Source: Actinomycetota bacterium
GTDB lineage: Bacteria; Actinomycetota; Acidimicrobiia; Acidimicrobiales; Acidimicrobilacustridaceae
Direction of reading: 5' to 3'
NCBI GenBank assembly: GCA_016185305.1
Contig: JACPNV010000035.1
Location: forward strand, 1 to 45,109
DNA: 45,109 nucleotides
Part shown: positions 25,599 to 34,107 of the stretch, one piece after another
Layout: each line of letters opens with the position of its first letter
Numbering within the stretch: the first letter of the stretch is position 1
The notes under the pieces: model-generated
Told to the model about the DNA's origin: nothing
The model's input: the letters and a program-made list of their open reading frames with translations, nothing else
Databases searched by the model: none
Program-made: the position numbers and the translations under genes

Positions 25599-25640
25599 AT
25601 ACGGACACCCACCGCTTCTCCAAGCCCCGAAAGGAAGACC

Positions 25641-26108
25641 ATGAGCGACTTCGAAGACTTCGACTCGGTTGACGACAGCGTGATGGCGACCGGCGACACC
25701 TACGACACTGGGACGGTCGACGCCATGTCGTTCGACACGAACCTCGATGGCATGGACGATTCGGTCGTCGCCGATCTGGACGGCGATGGTGTCTACGACA
25801 CCGCCGGGGTCGACACGAGCGGCGACGGCACCATCGATTACGCCGAAGTCGACACCGATGGTGATGGCGTCACCGACTACGCCGAAGCTGATCTGGACGG
25901 CGACGGCGCGGCCGACTACGCGTCGGCCGACACCGACGGGGACGGGGTGTTCGACACCGCCGTGCTCGACAGCAATGCCGACGGCCTCGTCGACGTGGCC
26001 GGCGTCGATACGAACGCGGACGGCATCGCCGACGTCACGGTCGAAGACAGCGACTTCGACGGCGTGGCCGACACCGCCGACGTCGGCGACGGCCCGTTCT
26101 CGATCTGA
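25641..26108 (+). CDS. Acidic protein of nine 13-residue DxDxDGxxD repeats
   Basis: 155 residues, with AAGGAAG just upstream of ATG 25641. After a short acidic start (MSDFEDFDSVDDSVMATGDT) come nine tandem 13-residue units from about residue 31: DTNLDGMDDSVVA, DLDGDGVYDTAGV, DTSGDGTIDYAEV, DTDGDGVTDYAEA, DLDGDGAADYASA and so on. The spacing DxDxDGxxD resembles thrombospondin type-3, dockerin or EF-hand calcium loops, so Ca2+ or other divalent binding is plausible. There is no signal peptide, membrane segment or Cys. Such repeats are usually extracellular, so a cytosolic copy is unusual. It lies between the Hsp70-like and dynamin-like genes and has its own ECF-like promoter motif. Confidence 0.75.
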   Translation: MSDFEDFDSVDDSVMATGDTYDTGTVDAMSFDTNLDGMDDSVVADLDGDGVYDTAGVDTSGDGTIDYAEVDTDGDGVTDYAEADLDGDGAADYASADTDGDGVFDTAVLDSNADGLVDVAGVDTNADGIADVTVEDSDFDGVADTADVGDGPFSI

Positions 26109-26114
26109 GGCTTC

Positions 26115-26156
26115 TGGGCCCGCCGGCGCGCCGCAACCAGCGCGCGCTGCGGCCCA
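26115..26156. terminator. Imperfect GC-rich hairpin between convergent genes
   Basis: TGGGCC (26115-26120) pairs with GGCCCA (26151-26156), and an inner GCGCG pairs with CGCGC around a 10-base loop. It follows the stop of the Asp-repeat gene by seven bases. No clear T-tract follows, so it may act as a weak or Rho-assisted terminator. Confidence 0.4.
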
Positions 26157-26180
26157 AATCGACGGGCGCGGCGGGATCAA

Positions 26181-26220
26181 CGGCTCGAAGCGATCACGCG
26201 GAACGTATCGCTTCGAGCCG
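26181..26220. terminator. Perfect 14-bp stem-loop over the 3' end of the IniA-like gene
   Basis: CGGCTCGAAGCGAT (26181-26194) is the exact reverse complement of ATCGCTTCGAGCCG (26207-26220) across a 12-base loop. The right arm encodes the last codons of the minus-strand dynamin-like gene, and the loop contains its stop. It could stop transcription from both sides of this convergent junction or stabilise the 3' end of the mRNA. There is no T-tract. Confidence 0.55.
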
Positions 26221-28140
26221 GCGGCGCAGATCGTCGCCCCGCTGCCTGATCTGCTCGATGCGCCCGGCACGAGCCTTGATCTCCGCGGCGAGCTGCTTTT
26301 GGCGGGGGGCATCTTCTTTCAAGAAGGCGGACAGCTCGTTGCGTTGGCTCTCGATCTGCGTGCGCCGCTCGGCCAGTGCCTGGTCGACCGACTCCTCGAT
26401 CAGCTCTCGTGCCTCGATCAGCTTGAGCGACAGCTCGCTCGTGAACTCCTGGCGGACCGTCCCCATCACCTCGCGCACGACCCGGAGGTACTCGGTCTTG
26501 ATCTGCGCGCGCTGGCGTTGCTTGTACTTGAAGTAGGCCACCGGCGCCGCGACCAGCAACCCGGGCGAGAACAACCCGGCCGACGTGCCGAAGGTGCTGG
26601 CCAGCATGCTGCCGAACGAGCTGGCCGACGTGAGCAGCGGGAGCCCGTCATCGAGGAAGCGGGCCTTGCCCGCATCCGGGTCGGTCCGATCGCGGACGTC
26701 CAGTTCGGCGAGGGCGTCGGTCGTGGCGAGGCCGCTGAACTCGAGGCTGACGTCGTCGAGGCTGAACTCCTCGGCGAGATCGCCGAGCGCGGCTTCGACC
26801 TTCTCGATGAGCGTCACGCTCACGTTCGACCACGCGGCGGCCACCGACAGCTCGAGATCGTCCGGGAGCTGCTCCATGACCTTGTCGACCTCTTTGCCGG
26901 CCGCGGTGACGTGGTCGCGGTAGTGCTTCTCCATGCGCGTCGTCTCCCGAGCGACCAGCCGTTGCACTTCGGTCTGGATCCGCTGCACGCTGATCGCGAA
27001 CCGCTGCCGCCACTTCGCCTGCCGCGGCGCGAGCTCTTCGAGCCGCTTCTGCTGGTCCTTCAGCTTCTGCTCGACAGCCTCGAAGTCGCCTTGGGAGACC
27101 CGGAGTCGGTCGCGCTCTTGCTGCTCGAGCCGCGCCACCACGAGACCGCACAGGTTCAAGATGTTGCTGAGGCGGACATCTTCCCGAGCTTCGATGGTGC
27201 GCGACAGGACCTGGTCGATGTCGGCGAACCCGCTCCGGCGGCGCATCTCGACGGCCGCGTCGTCTCGTCCTGCGGCCAGCCGCGCCTGGGCGCGATCGGC
27301 GACCCGCGAGCTGACGGGGAAGAACGGCGAGCCGTACAGGCGCGGGAAGCGCCGGGCGAGCTCCTTGGTCTCCTCATCGCCGCTCTCGCCGGCGGCCTGT
27401 TCGAGCTGCGCCCCGAACGCCTGCAGCTTCTGCCGGTCTTCGTCGCGCATCGCTTCCCAGCCAGCGTTGGCGTCGATCTTCGTCAGGACGAACAGCACGG
27501 TGTCGATGCGTGCGCTGGCCTCGGAGAGGAACTCGAGCTCCGTGCGCAAGATCGGCTCCTGGCAGGACACGGTGAACACCAACGCATCGGCGAGCTTCAA
27601 AGACGCGAGCGCGATGTCTTTGTGGCCAAGGGTCAACCCACCGACGCCCGGCGTGTCGACCATGGCCAGACCCCGTTCGAGCAATGGATCGGGCAGCTTC
27701 ACCTCGACCGCGGTCACGCCCTTCCGTCGATCTGGGTCGCCGAGCATCGAGGCGTAGTGGACGAGGTTCTCGGGTTCGATGGCGAAGCGTTCGTTCGGCG
27801 CGTCTCCCGATGAAGCTCGGATCACTTCGATGGACTGCCGGTCGCCGTAGTTGACGGAGAGGTAGACGCTGGTCGCGACGTCGGCGTCGACGGGGAGCAG
27901 GCCGGGGTGGCCAACGAGCGCGTTGATGAAGCTGGTCTTGCCCCGCTTGATCTCGCCGGCGACGACGATGCGAACACATGCGTTCTTCCACTTGCCGGCT
28001 TCGTCCTCGATCAGCTTCGCGAGCTTCCCCGCACCGCTCTCGTTCACGAACCCGTGAAGCTGGTTCGCGTACTTCAACACGTCAGGCACGATCGGATCGA
28101 CCTGCGGCCGGCCTTGTTCTTCGGGCGTGGCGTCGGTCAT
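26194..28140 (-). CDS. Dynamin-like GTPase 1 (IniA-like)
   Basis: 648 residues. GTPase motifs: G1 GEIKRGKT (62-69), a G2 Thr in VATSVYLSV (about 90), G3 DTPG (162-165), G4 TKID (220-223). Long helical segments follow (about 290-430: RTIEAREDVRLSNILNLCGL, KDQQKRLEELAPRQ, RIQTEVQRLVARETTRMEKH). A hydrophobic hairpin near 490-530 (FGSMLASTFGTSAGLFSPGL LVAAPVAYF) could insert in the membrane. The end is a charged coiled coil. Layout and length resemble bacterial dynamin-like IniA, which deforms and cuts membranes. It overlaps the upstream GTPase gene by four bases (ATGA), so the two GTPases are translationally coupled and probably act together. The assignment to the IniA branch is by architecture only. 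Confidence 0.85.
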   Translation of the reverse strand: MTDATPEEQGRPQVDPIVPDVLKYANQLHGFVNESGAGKLAKLIEDEAGKWKNACVRIVVAGEIKRGKTSFINALVGHPGLLPVDADVATSVYLSVNYGDRQSIEVIRASSGDAPNERFAIEPENLVHYASMLGDPDRRKGVTAVEVKLPDPLLERGLAMVDTPGVGGLTLGHKDIALASLKLADALVFTVSCQEPILRTELEFLSEASARIDTVLFVLTKIDANAGWEAMRDEDRQKLQAFGAQLEQAAGESGDEETKELARRFPRLYGSPFFPVSSRVADRAQARLAAGRDDAAVEMRRRSGFADIDQVLSRTIEAREDVRLSNILNLCGLVVARLEQQERDRLRVSQGDFEAVEQKLKDQQKRLEELAPRQAKWRQRFAISVQRIQTEVQRLVARETTRMEKHYRDHVTAAGKEVDKVMEQLPDDLELSVAAAWSNVSVTLIEKVEAALGDLAEEFSLDDVSLEFSGLATTDALAELDVRDRTDPDAGKARFLDDGLPLLTSASSFGSMLASTFGTSAGLFSPGLLVAAPVAYFKYKQRQRAQIKTEYLRVVREVMGTVRQEFTSELSLKLIEARELIEESVDQALAERRTQIESQRNELSAFLKEDAPRQKQLAAEIKARAGRIEQIRQRGDDLRRRLEAIRSA

Positions 28141-29692
28141 TCCCCGGTTCCGCCCGCTTCAGGTTCGGCCGGCGCGGCATCGATCGGGTCGGGTCTCGCC
28201 GACTGCCACAGAAGTTCATACGCCGTGCGCACGTCCTCGGCGAATCGTTCCTGCGTTGGTGATCGCCGGGGGTCGTTGCCCCAGCGGGACCAGGTCTTGG
28301 CGCCGGCGGCGGCGGCGGCTCGGACCTCGGCGTCGGACGCGCCTCGCGTGAGGCCGACGCGAAGCTCGGGCTCGGTCTCGATGGCGAGGCGGCGGAGGTC
28401 GTCGATCAGGTCGTCGGGCAAGCGAACGTCACCGTGCTCGACGCGCCCCAGGACTTCGAAGAGGCGCAGATCGTGCAGCTCGGGCGCGAGCTCGATGCGC
28501 TCGAGTGCGCGTGCAACCGTCCGCCGCTCGTCCGGGTCGAGCGGCTCGTCGTCCTTGCGTGTCGCGGTGAGTCGCCGGAGAGCGCCCAACGCCGCGTGCG
28601 CCTTCAGCGCCTCGGCCCGGCGCGCGAACAGCTCGTTGACCGTCTGCGCCAAAGGCTCGAAGCCCGACTGCTCGCGGAACAGCAAGAGCAGCTCTCTTGT
28701 CGATCCCGTGCCGGCCTCGACGGCTCTCGTCGCCAGGGTGATGCCGTGGAGGTCGAGCATCGCCAGCAGCCGCGTGCGCCGTTCGCGCGTGAGCTCGGCG
28801 GGCTCGGCCGCTTCGAGGAAGTCAGCTTGGGTGAGCAGCTGATCTTCGAGGTCGAGCTCGTCGATCAGTGCCAACTCCTTCAACGCGAGGGTGTCTTCTT
28901 CGCTGTACCGATCGGTCGCGGCTGTCTCGGCCAAGAGACCGTTCACCGGGATCACGTCGGAGAGCACCGCACGCAGCTCTTGGTGGCCGCGCTCGGCCAG
29001 CCGCCTCGCCGTCGGCCACGGGTCGCCATCCGGCGTCAGCTTGTCGATCTTGCTCAACACGCCCACCACGTTGACGGCGGACAGGCCCGTCCCCTCGAAC
29101 AGACTCCGGAACTGGGTGAGCACCCGCGCATCGTGCGCCCGGACGTGGGGCATCAGGAACACGAGGGCATCGGCTTGGGTCATGGCGGCTCGAGAGTCGA
29201 CCGCAACTTGCGAATCGTCGTCGAGACCGAGCAGGTCGCTGGTGCTCGCCTCGTTCGCCCCGGTCACCGTGTTCAAGCCGGGAGTGTCGATGATCGTCAG
29301 GCCGCGGAGGCGGTCGTTGGAGAGGTGCACCACCACTCGCTCGATCGCCTCGGCGGGTGCTCCGAGATCGTCGGGGATCTTGTGGCCGTCTTCGAGTGCG
29401 AGTGTGGCGGTCGTGCCGTCGCGGTGTTCGACCACGATTCGCTCGTGATGGTCGTAGCGGAACCAGGTGACGATGTTCGTGCACTCACCCTGGTCGACTG
29501 CAGCGATGCGCTGCCCGAGGAGCGCGTTCACGAGTGTCGACTTGCCAGAGCTGACGCTGCCCGACACGGCCACTCGAAGCGGTTCGGTCGTGCTTTGCCG
29601 AACGTGCAGCACGCCATCGCGGGCCGCGCCTTCGGGGAGCAGCCGCAACGCGTCGTCGCACACGGCGATGACGGCTTGGCGGAGCGAGGGGC

Positions 29693-29696
<4 letters not shown>
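28137..29696 (-). CDS. Dynamin-like GTPase 2 (IniC-like)
   Basis: 519 residues. GTPase motifs: G1 GSVSSGKS (46-53), G2 Thr in QGECTNIVTWFRY (about 73), G3 DTPG (137-140), G4 SKID (215-218). The rest is helical (LEDQLLTQADFLEAAEPAEL, LLLFREQSGFEPLAQTVNEL) with no clear membrane helix, unlike its partner. The size is close to mycobacterial IniC. It begins inside the end of the acidic protein gene (ATGA at 29693-29696) and ends inside the start of dynamin-like GTPase 1, so the three genes are a tightly coupled operon. Paired unequal dynamins often form hetero-assemblies, which I infer here. Confidence 0.85.
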
Positions 29697-30271
<575 letters not shown>

Positions 30272-30300
30272 TCCTCCAGCACAACTCCCCTTTTTGCCAG

Positions 30301-30888
30301 ATGACTTCGAGCGGCGAGCGACGGAACTACCGCGAGGCGGACGAAGACGCTCTGTTGTCGTGGGCTCGGAGCGGCGACGAGCGCGCCTTCGCGGCGCTCG
30401 CCCAGGTCAACTCGAAGGTCGTCCGCGCCGTGTGCTTCCGGATCGTCGGCGACAACCAGCTCACCGACGACGCCATGCAGAACACCCTCCTGGCGGCGTG
30501 GCGGAACCTCGCCCGCTTCGAAGGCCGGTCGAAGTTCTCGACCTGGCTCTGCCAGATCGCGCACAACGCGTCGCTGGCGCTGGTGAAGGGCAGGCGGGCC
30601 GACCCGGTGGGGAACATCCCGGAGCCCAACGACCGCTGGGTGCCCGAGACGGCGGACACGGTGGCGGAGGTTCACGCCGTCCGCTGGGCGCTCGGCAAGC
30701 TCCCGCCCGACTTCCGTGCCGCGCTGGTGCTGCGGGAGTACGGCGGGCTGACCTACCAGGAGATCGCCGCGGCACAACGGATTCCCATCGATACGGTCAA
30801 GAGCCGCATCGCGAGGGCGCGGCAGGGCCTGGCCGTGCTTCTGGGGCCGAGCTGGGCCGGCGGATCGAGCCCGTTCGCGCTGCCGTGA
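30301..30888 (+). CDS. ECF-type RNA polymerase sigma factor
   Basis: 195 residues. Region 2 is clear: LLSWARSGDERAFAALAQVN, VVRAVCFRIVGDNQLTDDAM QNTLLAAWRNLARFEGRSKF and STWLCQIAHNASLALVKGRR. Region 4 follows: RWALGKLPPDFRAALVLREY GGLTYQEIAAAQRIPIDTVK SRIARARQGL. No extra C-terminal domain. The start lies only 29 bases from the start of the divergent dynamin operon, with no good ribosome-binding site, so translation may be leaderless or the promoter may lie inside the divergent gene. No anti-sigma factor with a zinc-binding or membrane domain is adjacent. The likely targets are the flanking acidic-protein genes, which share a GGAAC-type promoter motif. Confidence 0.93.
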   Translation: MTSSGERRNYREADEDALLSWARSGDERAFAALAQVNSKVVRAVCFRIVGDNQLTDDAMQNTLLAAWRNLARFEGRSKFSTWLCQIAHNASLALVKGRRADPVGNIPEPNDRWVPETADTVAEVHAVRWALGKLPPDFRAALVLREYGGLTYQEIAAAQRIPIDTVKSRIARARQGLAVLLGPSWAGGSSPFALP

Positions 30889-31090
30889 GATCGCCAGGGT
30901 CTTCTCCTTTCGCTCCGTGGGAAAGGTGCGGTCGTTGCGGTTCGCGAGGAAAGTCTCCCGCTCTTGGCGCGGCGCGTCGGGCCGCTCGGGCCACAGCTGC
31001 GCCCAGCGCAGCCTCTTGTCGGCCGTGAGAGTCATCTCGCAAGCGCGATGTTCCCAGAGATTCCTGTGATGGATGTCGCAGCATTCCCCA

Positions 31091-31116
31091 GGAACACGGG
31101 CCGCGGCAAGCGACTC
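31091..31116 (+). promoter_or_regulatory. ECF-type promoter motif upstream of the Tyr/Ser/Asp-rich gene
   Basis: GGAACACG (31091-31098) and ACTC (31113-31116) have the same 14-base gap as the pair before the Asp-repeat gene at 25573-25598. They lie 63 bases ahead of ATG 31180, in the 291-base gap after the sigma-factor gene. The rest of that gap holds nothing else I could identify. Confidence 0.5.
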
Positions 31117-31179
31117 TGACGGGTACTACCTTTGACGCCCGGCCGGATTGGCGGGCCCGATCTCCCAGGAGGCAAGACC

Positions 31180-31683
31180 ATGAGCGACAGCGGACCGTTC
31201 GACACCACCGCCTACACCGACACCGCGGTCGACACCTACGAGCAGAACGCGGCCGACATCTCATGGAGCAACTACGACAGCTCCGACGCGTCGTTGAGCT
31301 CGGAAGGCTACTGGGACCTCTCGAGCGAGGCGTACGACCAGTCGTGGGACGCGTGGAACGCGGGCAACGATGCCTACGCCAACGCCTCGGATGCCTGGTA
31401 CGCCGGCGACACGGAGTCGTACAACGACTGGACCGAGGTGCAGAACGCGGCCGCAGACTGGGAGTACGAAGCCACGGCCACGTCCAACTACGCGTCCGAT
31501 GCGTCCTATGAAGCAGCCGTGGAAGAGTCCGGCTACTACGACAGCTACGACTCCTCCTCCGATTCGTCGTACTACGACACTTCGTCGTACGACACCAGCT
31601 CGTACGACGCTTCGTCTTACGACGCCAGTTCGTACGACACCAGCTCTTCTTATGACAGCTCGTCATATGACAGCGGCTACTGA
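31180..31683 (+). CDS. Tyr/Ser/Asp-rich low-complexity protein
   Basis: 167 residues, AGGAGG at 31167-31172, ATG 31180. The protein is acidic and almost free of Lys and Arg. The first half has spaced aromatic residues (YWDLSSEAYDQSWDAWNAGN, DAYANASDAWYAGDTESYND). The last 45 residues are short repeats of SSYD type (YDTSSYDASSYDASSYDTSS). Evenly spaced Tyr in a Ser/Asp background is the pattern of sticker-and-spacer sequences that can self-associate or form condensates; that is inference. No signal peptide or membrane helix. It carries the same MSD-acidic opening as the Asp-repeat protein and shares its promoter motif. The YbjN-like gene follows after 22 bases. Confidence 0.7.
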   Translation: MSDSGPFDTTAYTDTAVDTYEQNAADISWSNYDSSDASLSSEGYWDLSSEAYDQSWDAWNAGNDAYANASDAWYAGDTESYNDWTEVQNAAADWEYEATATSNYASDASYEAAVEESGYYDSYDSSSDSSYYDTSSYDTSSYDASSYDASSYDTSSSYDSSSYDSGY

Positions 31684-31705
31684 CCCCCGACACGAAAGAG
31701 CCATC

Positions 31706-32164
31706 ATGACGAACGGAACGAGCACGGCCGCGGCCTGGGTGGAAGCGGCGAGGGAATGGCTCACGGCGCAGAACCTGCCGGTGCGAGACGGCGACAGCCG
31801 GGTGCTCACCGCCATCCCGCTCAACGACGATCGATCGAAGCTGCTGCGCATGTCGCTTGGCGCGACCGAGCAGACCAACGGCTTGGTCGCTCGTGCCCAT
31901 ACCGGCGTCGAGGTGAGTCGCGAGAACTGGCAGCGGGCGCTCTGGCTCTGCAACCGCTGGAACCGTGACCAGCCGTCGCCGCGGGCGACCTTCCTCGTGC
32001 AGGACTGGGAGAACGACACGGCCGGCGCGTTCATCCTCGACGCGTGGCTTCCCGGCGGCGACGAGCCGTCCGCTTCGCAGGTCGACCGCTTCGTCGACAC
32101 CTTCGTGCGGGGCGCGGCCGGGTTCTCGCGTGACGCGAAGGTGCAGGCGCTCGGCGCGAGCTGA
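31706..32164 (+). CDS. YbjN-family protein
   Basis: 152 residues. The order WVEAAREWLTAQNLPVRDGD, SRVLTAIPLNDDRSKLLRMS, ENWQRALWLCNRWNRDQPSP, RATFLVQDWENDTAGAFILD AWLPGG and SASQVDRFVDTFVRGAAGFS matches YbjN/type III secretion chaperone-like proteins: an amphipathic helix, a beta sheet, and a dimerising C-terminal helix. Family members are thought to bind partner proteins rather than act as enzymes. It lies 22 bases after the Tyr/Ser/Asp-rich gene and is likely its operon partner, perhaps binding that disordered protein. Confidence 0.75.
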   Translation: MTNGTSTAAAWVEAAREWLTAQNLPVRDGDSRVLTAIPLNDDRSKLLRMSLGATEQTNGLVARAHTGVEVSRENWQRALWLCNRWNRDQPSPRATFLVQDWENDTAGAFILDAWLPGGDEPSASQVDRFVDTFVRGAAGFSRDAKVQALGAS

Positions 32165-32197
32165 CCGCATCCGGGTTCTGCCTTCGACGGTCGGTCG

Positions 32198-34030
32198 TCA
32201 GAACATCGGTGACGTCCGCATCGCCTCGCCGAGCGCTTCGTGGAACGCGGTGTGGCGGGGATAGCGGGCCCGGACGTCATCGACGAGTTGGCGGCCGGCA
32301 CCCTCGTTGCCGCCGCACGCGAACGCCTCCGCAGCGGCGACGAGCCACCGCGCGCCATCGGCGTAGCGCCCTCGTTGCTGACCCGAGACGATCGCGTGCA
32401 ACTCCTCGTCGACCGCGAGGCAGGCCGACGTCAGCCGCAGCTTGCGCGATGCCGGGCTCAGCGATGCCGCGTCCTCGGAGAGACCGGACATCACGCGGCT
32501 GGCGATGACCGCGGCCCCAGCCTTGGCGCGGCCCCCGATGTCGTCGGGTACCCGGTCACGCGTGAAAGGCGACCGCCACACGTCGAGGGGCGCGCCGGTC
32601 GGTGCCCGCAACGACGTCTGCAGATGCTCGAGTCGCTTGCTCAGCAACAGCTTCTTGCGTGCCGGGGGCCAGCGGGGGCAACTCGATGCGAGGAGGTAGG
32701 GGACGATCAGTGGCGAGGAGTGCTGTTGCCAGCCGTCCCAACCGACGTTTGCTCCCGCGCCGATGCTCGCTCCCGCGCTCTCGACGAGCCACGTGGCGCG
32801 ATCGCCCTGACCGGTGGCGAGGAGCAGCGCGACCGTCAGCAGCACATCGGTGTGCCGCGGATCGCCTGCACCCGCCGGACCGGAACCGGCGAGGGTCAGG
32901 CGGTTGGCTTGGGTGGCGAGCGCCTCGTCGAGACGGTCGGCGCTGGTTGCTTCGGCCACCAGGCACAGCCGGGCGTAGGACGGCGAGATCTCGAAGGCCA
33001 TGATGCGAAGTTCCGCCGCGCCGCTCGGTCCTGTGGCCTGCACCGTCGACGCCACGCGGTCGCACACGGCTGCTTGGGTTGCTGTGTCGGTGAGCTGTTC
33101 GAGCGCTTCGTGCATGGCCGAGATGGCATCGTCGGTTCGACCGTCCGCAGCGAGCTTCTCGACCCACGCCAGCCAGAAGTCGGTGTTCCGCTGGCCGTCG
33201 GTCTCTGCGAGGTCGCGGAGACCATCGGCCCCGCTCTGCATCGCCGCGGCTTCGATGAGGAGCTCGTCGGCAGTCGATTGGAAGGGAACGATGGCGTTCG
33301 ATCGCAGCGCGTCGATCCAGCGCGGCAGGAAGTCGTCGAGGTCTCGCAACTTGTTGCGTCGCGCCTTGATGATCGCGGCGAGCGACACCGTGTCGGTGGG
33401 GACCAAGTCGTCGAGTGTCTCGATCTCGGTGAGCAAAGCCGCTGCCCGATGTTCGAGATCGGTGACCTCGTACACGGCCCGGAGGTGGCGGGAAAGCATC
33501 GTTGACAGGTCGACGTCGACGGCCGACATGGGTTCGACCCGTTCGCCCCAATTGTCGCCGGTGAGGACAGCAAGCAGCGGGCCGTATGCCATGCGTGCCG
33601 TCTCGAGGTCACCGCTGCGGAACACGAGGTCGGCTTCTGACGCCAACGCTTCGAACTCGTAGGTCCACTCGGTGTCGGGTTCGTCGTAGCTGTCGTAGTA
33701 GTCGTCGTCATGCCAGTAGTCGCGGCGGTCTCGGTAGGAGCCGTAGCGTGAGTCCCAATCGTCGTAGGTGCCGCTGTCGAACTCGCCGTTGCCAGCCCGT
33801 TGCACGAACGAGCGCACGTCGCTGAGCACCGACGGCTCAGGCGGTTGGCTCGCCGCCACCTGTTGCTCGAACCACCCGAGCAGCTTCTGTCGATCCGCTG
33901 CCGATGCCCGAGTGGCGATGTCGACGATCGCGACCCGGAGTTGCTGCTCGGTCATCGTGTCGAGAAGGGCCGACAGGGCGAGGAGCTGATCCTTTGTGGT
34001 GGGCCTTGCCATCATCTGATGCTCGCACAT
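32198..34030 (-). CDS. Large helical-repeat protein with a Tyr/Asp-rich segment; function unknown
   Basis: 610 residues from ATG 34030; in-frame ATGs at 34015 and 34012 give almost the same protein and none has a good ribosome-binding site. Residues 83-121 are a Tyr/Asp-rich low-complexity patch (DSGTYDDWDSRYGSYRDRRD and YWHDDDYYDSYDEPDTE), much like the composition of the 31180-31683 protein. The rest is helical with TPR-like spacing (LETARMAYGPLLAVLTGDNW, NTDFWLAWVEKLAADGRTDD, AISAMHEALEQLTDTATQAA). No membrane segment or signal peptide. No family was recognised. It is convergent with the YbjN-like gene (33 bases apart), so its place in the cluster is suggested mainly by the shared composition. 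Confidence 0.6.
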   Translation of the reverse strand: MCEHQMMARPTTKDQLLALSALLDTMTEQQLRVAIVDIATRASAADRQKLLGWFEQQVAASQPPEPSVLSDVRSFVQRAGNGEFDSGTYDDWDSRYGSYRDRRDYWHDDDYYDSYDEPDTEWTYEFEALASEADLVFRSGDLETARMAYGPLLAVLTGDNWGERVEPMSAVDVDLSTMLSRHLRAVYEVTDLEHRAAALLTEIETLDDLVPTDTVSLAAIIKARRNKLRDLDDFLPRWIDALRSNAIVPFQSTADELLIEAAAMQSGADGLRDLAETDGQRNTDFWLAWVEKLAADGRTDDAISAMHEALEQLTDTATQAAVCDRVASTVQATGPSGAAELRIMAFEISPSYARLCLVAEATSADRLDEALATQANRLTLAGSGPAGAGDPRHTDVLLTVALLLATGQGDRATWLVESAGASIGAGANVGWDGWQQHSSPLIVPYLLASSCPRWPPARKKLLLSKRLEHLQTSLRAPTGAPLDVWRSPFTRDRVPDDIGGRAKAGAAVIASRVMSGLSEDAASLSPASRKLRLTSACLAVDEELHAIVSGQQRGRYADGARWLVAAAEAFACGGNEGAGRQLVDDVRARYPRHTAFHEALGEAMRTSPMF

Positions 34031-34107
34031 CGATAGGAAGGCCGATCACGCAGGGAATCCGCGCTGCGTCGACGACCCCTTCCGCGGTGTCGCTGCCGCG
34101 GCAGTGG

